Assembly (NCBI GenBank): GCA_005116795.1
Contig: SWDL01000060.1
Location: forward strand, 1-8,836
Source of the DNA: Nitrospira sp.
Lineage (GTDB): Bacteria > Nitrospirota > Nitrospiria > Nitrospirales > Nitrospiraceae
DNA: 8,836 nt
Direction: 5' to 3'
The position numbers and the translations under genes are program-made. This document shows positions 5,900-8,836 of the stretch, in pieces. The notes under the pieces are model-generated. The model ran no database searches. It had not been told where the DNA came from and saw nothing but the letters and a program-made list of their open reading frames with translations. Numbering within the stretch: the first letter of the stretch is position 1; every line of letters starts with the position of its first letter.

Positions 5900-7336
5900 T
5901 CAGCGGCGTGGCGTCGAGAGGGTATACTTCGCGATCAATTGATGGATCGTGGGACGGCTCACACCTAGTTCCTTGGCTGTACGCGTCACGTTGCCGTTGT
6001 GTTTGGCCAGCGTTCGCTCCACGAGTTCCCGCTCCACCACCGAACGGGATTCCCGCAAGGTGTGTCCGGACAACGGCCCGGCAGACACCTCAAGCTGAAG
6101 ATCTTCCGGCAGGATACGGCTGCCTTCAGCCATGACCACCGCGCGATTGATCCGGTTTTCCAATTCACGGATATTGCCCGGCCATGCGTAGGTGTCTAGG
6201 GCGCCAAGGGCCTGCGCGCTGAATCCGACGATCTTCTTCCCATGCCGGACGGCAAAGCGATGCAACATCGCCTTCGCCAGCAATCGTAGGTCGTGCCCTC
6301 GCTCGCGGAGGGGGGGCATGGGGAGGCTCACGACATTGAGTCGATAGAACAGGTCTTCACGGAATCGCCCGTCTTTCATGGCCGCCTGGAGGTCCAGATT
6401 GGTCGCCGCAATCACGCGACCGTCAACGTCGATTTCTTCTCGGCCGCCGATCCGTTCGATCACTTGCGTCTGCAGAAACCGGAGCAATTTGACCTGCAGC
6501 GGCGGCGAGAGCTCTCCGATTTCGTCGAGAAACAGGGTGCCGCCCTGCGCCATTTCTACCCGGCCTTTGCGCTGGACATGGGCGCCCGTGAACGCCCCCT
6601 TTTCATGGCCGAACAGCTCGCTTTCCAGCAGCGTATCCGGGATGGCCCCACAGTTGATCGCCACGAAGGGACCGCGCTTCCTCGTGCTTTCTTGATGGAT
6701 GGCGCGCGCCACCAATTCTTTGCCGGTGCCGCTCTCTCCGACGATCAAGACCGGGATATCGGAGGCGGCCACCCGGCGGATCGTTTTGAAGACCTGCTGC
6801 ATGGCCGGACTCGTGCCCAGAATCTCGTGAAATGATTGCGTGGCCACGCGTTCCTGCAGGCTGCGATTATCCCGTTCCACCTCGGCCAGATACCGGGCGC
6901 GTTGGAGCACAATCTTCAGCACGTCGAGATCGAGCGGCTTGTTCAGATAATCGTAGGCCCCGCGACGGATGGCGGCCAAGGCATGCGTCCGTTCCTCATT
7001 GCCCGTGACGACAATGACCTTGACCATGGGGTCGGAACTGAGGAGATCCTCCAACGCGGCAAACCCCTCCGCCTGGCCTGTCTCGTCCGGAGGCAGACCG
7101 AGGTCGAGCGTCACCAGCGTCGGATGATGCTCCTTGAGCAGACTCGTCGCCGTGGGACGATCGCCGGCCTCGACGACCTGGTAGGATGCCTCAAGCCCCC
7201 ACCGCATTTGTTCACGGAGGTCGGCATTGTCCTCCACTACGAGCAGCAACGGACGCTGGTCCGGTGCGGCATCGTGAGAGGGACTGGTCGCCTCGTTCAC
7301 GCCTTGTCGCTCTCCGGTTTCAGGTTGTGATCCCAT
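5900..7336 (-). CDS. prsR: PEP-CTERM system sigma-54 response regulator PrsR (478 aa)
   Basis: This is an NtrC-family activator that, once phosphorylated by PrsK, drives RNA polymerase-sigma54 at PEP-CTERM and exopolysaccharide promoters (family knowledge). The receiver domain (about 28-150) has acidic pocket Glu35/Asp36, phospho-acceptor Asp78, Thr111 and Lys133. The AAA+ domain (about 172-405) has Walker A GESGTGKE (200-207), the sigma-54 contact loop GAFTGA (247-252), Walker B GGTLFLDE (265-272) and the RELENRINRAV sensor region. A Fis-type helix-turn-helix (GNVTRTAKELGVSRPTIHQL, 448-467) ends the protein. All catalytic motifs are intact. ATG 7336 is 6 nt after the stop of the CPBP protease-like gene. 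An N-terminal extension of about 26 polar residues precedes the receiver; GTG at codon 13 is an alternative start. Closely related regulators share this layout, but prsK nearby and the adjacent PEP-CTERM gene support PrsR. Confidence 0.9.
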   Translation of the reverse strand: MGSQPETGERQGVNEATSPSHDAAPDQRPLLLVVEDNADLREQMRWGLEASYQVVEAGDRPTATSLLKEHHPTLVTLDLGLPPDETGQAEGFAALEDLLSSDPMVKVIVVTGNEERTHALAAIRRGAYDYLNKPLDLDVLKIVLQRARYLAEVERDNRSLQERVATQSFHEILGTSPAMQQVFKTIRRVAASDIPVLIVGESGTGKELVARAIHQESTRKRGPFVAINCGAIPDTLLESELFGHEKGAFTGAHVQRKGRVEMAQGGTLFLDEIGELSPPLQVKLLRFLQTQVIERIGGREEIDVDGRVIAATNLDLQAAMKDGRFREDLFYRLNVVSLPMPPLRERGHDLRLLAKAMLHRFAVRHGKKIVGFSAQALGALDTYAWPGNIRELENRINRAVVMAEGSRILPEDLQLEVSAGPLSGHTLRESRSVVERELVERTLAKHNGNVTRTAKELGVSRPTIHQLIAKYTLSTPRR

Positions 7337-7342
7337 CGATGC

Positions 7343-8098
7343 CTACCACCATTTCCACTCGCCGGTCAGCAGCACATGGATGCCGAGCATCAGATTGGTG
7401 GTTCCATGTGCAACGATGCAGGGCCAAAGTCTCTTCGTCCGATACAGGAGCAGGTTATACGCCGCCCCGGCCATCATGCCGGCCAGCCAGAGTTGGTGCT
7501 CCAGACCGAAGAGTATCACGGTGACGGCGCAGGACTTGACCGTGAACCGGCCGAGATGGACCATCGAATAGTTCGTCTCATCGACGTACCGAATCAAGAA
7601 CGATCGCCAGAACAACTCTTCCATGACCGGGACGACTACCGCGGCCCCGAATAGACGGATGGCGAGCAGGACCACCGCCGGCCGGCCGGCCGAGGAGGGA
7701 TCATAGCCGGACAATGTTCCCTGGACGGCCCATGACCAGTCCATGCGGACCCACGCGGCATAGACCAGCAGGCCGATGACGACAGCCTCGATCATATGGG
7801 CCGGCTTGGAGAATATCCCGTCCTTCAATTCTTCATAACGGGACCGACACCAGAGAAGCAGGCTCACGACGACGACGGTCTTGAAAGGATAGAGCCACAG
7901 CTCCAACGGCGTCTGCCACCCTGCGGGGATGATCGACTGTCGGGCAAGCCATGGGACCGCACCGGCGATCGCGATACACGCCATGTAGGCCGCAAAGGGA
8001 AGAATCCGTGGATCCAGCAGGCTCAGGCCACTCGACAGGCCAGGGACCTCGGCCCTGCGATCCGGACTTGTGACGGCCGCTGTTCCCACTTTTGCCAT
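7343..8098 (-). CDS. CPBP/CAAX prenyl protease-related membrane protein of PEP-CTERM loci (251 aa)
   Basis: This is a polytopic inner-membrane protein with about six to eight hydrophobic segments. It carries the CPBP (ABI, CAAX-like) intramembrane protease motifs: EELFWR (Glu160, Glu161, Arg165), FGLEH (His201) and AHGTTN (His231, Asn235), so the active site looks complete. It resembles the CAAX prenyl protease-related family that accompanies exosortase systems, sometimes as a fusion to an exosortase. Its substrate is unknown; a role in processing or regulating the sorting pathway is inferred from context. ATG 8098 is chosen because AAGAGAAGAG lies about 9 nt upstream; GTG 8137 would add 13 residues but has no visible Shine-Dalgarno. 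It sits between prsK (stop 8148) and prsR (start 7336) with very short gaps, so all three are probably one transcript. Confidence 0.85.
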   Translation of the reverse strand: MAKVGTAAVTSPDRRAEVPGLSSGLSLLDPRILPFAAYMACIAIAGAVPWLARQSIIPAGWQTPLELWLYPFKTVVVVSLLLWCRSRYEELKDGIFSKPAHMIEAVVIGLLVYAAWVRMDWSWAVQGTLSGYDPSSAGRPAVVLLAIRLFGAAVVVPVMEELFWRSFLIRYVDETNYSMVHLGRFTVKSCAVTVILFGLEHQLWLAGMMAGAAYNLLLYRTKRLWPCIVAHGTTNLMLGIHVLLTGEWKWW

Positions 8099-8147
8099 CG
8101 CGTCAACTCTTCTCTTATCGATATCTTCCGACCACACTCACGAGTCG

Positions 8148-8836
8148 TCAGACGGCCGCAGCTTCGGATGACGTCTGCCCATGCCGGGACGAAAGAGCAC
8201 AGGGCAAGGTCATCGTGACCCTGGTGCCTTTTCCGACCTCACTATCGATCCGGATCGTGCCATGATAGCCGGCCAGAATCCGTTTACATTCGTAGAGACC
8301 GAGGCCGAATCCCCCCTGCTTCGTGCTCCGAAAGGGTCGGAACAGTGTGCGCAGGCGCTCCTCACCGATACCGGGACCTGAATCGCTGACGGTGATAACG
8401 ACCGAGTCCTCCTTCCGTGCGGTGAGGACGCGGATCTCCCCCTGTTCCCCAACGGCCTGCTGGGCGTTCAGGATGACATTGAGCAGGACCTGATGGAGCT
8501 GGTCACGGGCCATCCGAACGCTCGGGACCGACTCCCCGAGTTGCCTCACGCGGGATCGTTGGCTGGGCGCGATCAATCGGATGGTCTCTGCGACGGCGGC
8601 GTGTACATTCGCGTCCTCCGTGTAGCCGCTCCGGGGTGTCGTGAGGGAAAGCTTGGCCATGAGGGTCATCATCTTCTGCACCGTTCCGGTCACCGTCCGC
8701 AAGGCCGATTTCTGAAAACGTGGATCATGTCCGTGGGCCTCCGCATTCTGGACGACCAACGAGAGTTGTGCCGTGAGATTCTTCAGGTCGTGGAGGCAAA
8801 ACGCCGCCACGCGATGGAGCGCTTCAAACTCGGCCG
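8148..8836 (-). CDS. prsK: PEP-CTERM system histidine kinase PrsK, partial (C-terminal 228 aa)
   Basis: Only the C-terminal kinase core is in the window; the frame is open at the right edge. From the edge the protein reads EFEALHRVAAFCLHDLKNL, with the H-box His at visible residue 15. The HDLKNL form is characteristic of PrsK and related kinases. A dimerisation helix follows, then the ATPase domain: N-box LLNVILNAQQAV, G1 DSGPGIG, F-box-like LFRPFRSTK and G2 GGFGLGLYECK. All are intact, so it should autophosphorylate and pass phosphate to PrsR. Full-length PrsK proteins are much longer (near 700 aa), with N-terminal membrane segments and a sensor region that are missing here. The stop is followed by the CPBP gene in the same orientation. 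Confidence 0.88.
   Translation of the reverse strand, partial: AEFEALHRVAAFCLHDLKNLTAQLSLVVQNAEAHGHDPRFQKSALRTVTGTVQKMMTLMAKLSLTTPRSGYTEDANVHAAVAETIRLIAPSQRSRVRQLGESVPSVRMARDQLHQVLLNVILNAQQAVGEQGEIRVLTARKEDSVVITVSDSGPGIGEERLRTLFRPFRSTKQGGFGLGLYECKRILAGYHGTIRIDSEVGKGTRVTMTLPCALSSRHGQTSSEAAAV

Noticed and set aside
6293..7330. Plus-strand frames opposite prsR (6293-6835, 6836-7330)
   Set aside because: They mirror the conserved AAA+ and receiver motifs of prsR, which fully explain the constraint.

Overview
This GC-rich window carries the regulatory end of a PEP-CTERM/exosortase (XrtA-type) protein-sorting system next to a small type II secretion / type IV pilus-like gene cluster. PEP-CTERM systems are known from Gram-negative, exopolysaccharide-producing environmental bacteria. 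The secretin with a lipoprotein signal also requires an outer membrane. Nitrospirota (Nitrospira-like) or a deltaproteobacterial-type relative would fit. This assignment is an inference from gene content and style, and no rRNA or marker gene is present to fix it.

Layout from the left. Positions 1-3872 (minus strand) hold a tightly packed operon. In transcription order it encodes a TPR-secretin lipoprotein with a C-terminal cohesin-like domain, two GspG-like pseudopilins (overlaps of 4 and 26 nt), and a coiled-coil putative lipoprotein that runs off the left edge. Positions 3873-4263 are a divergent intergenic region with several inverted repeats. Positions 4264-4788 (plus) encode a third GspG-like pseudopilin without the usual Glu+5. 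Positions 4789-4899 hold hairpins between convergent genes, including a good terminator for the minus-strand gene. Positions 4900-5520 (minus) encode a PEP-CTERM exported protein. Positions 5521-5899 are its upstream region, with a strong Shine-Dalgarno, a leader hairpin, a -24/-12 (sigma-54) promoter candidate and an upstream 9-bp direct repeat. Positions 5900-8836 (minus) hold prsK (3' part only), a CPBP/CAAX-protease-related membrane protein and the sigma-54 activator prsR, in that order.

How they may work together: PrsK would phosphorylate PrsR, and PrsR with RpoN would switch on PEP-CTERM genes. The gene directly downstream of prsR is a PEP-CTERM gene with a sigma-54-like promoter, which fits. 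Its product would pass through Sec and be processed by an exosortase not encoded here. The secretin/pseudopilin cluster may build an envelope-spanning export or fibre machine. The assembly ATPase, platform protein and prepilin peptidase are not in the window. A functional link between the two halves is suggested only by proximity and by the cohesin-like domain.
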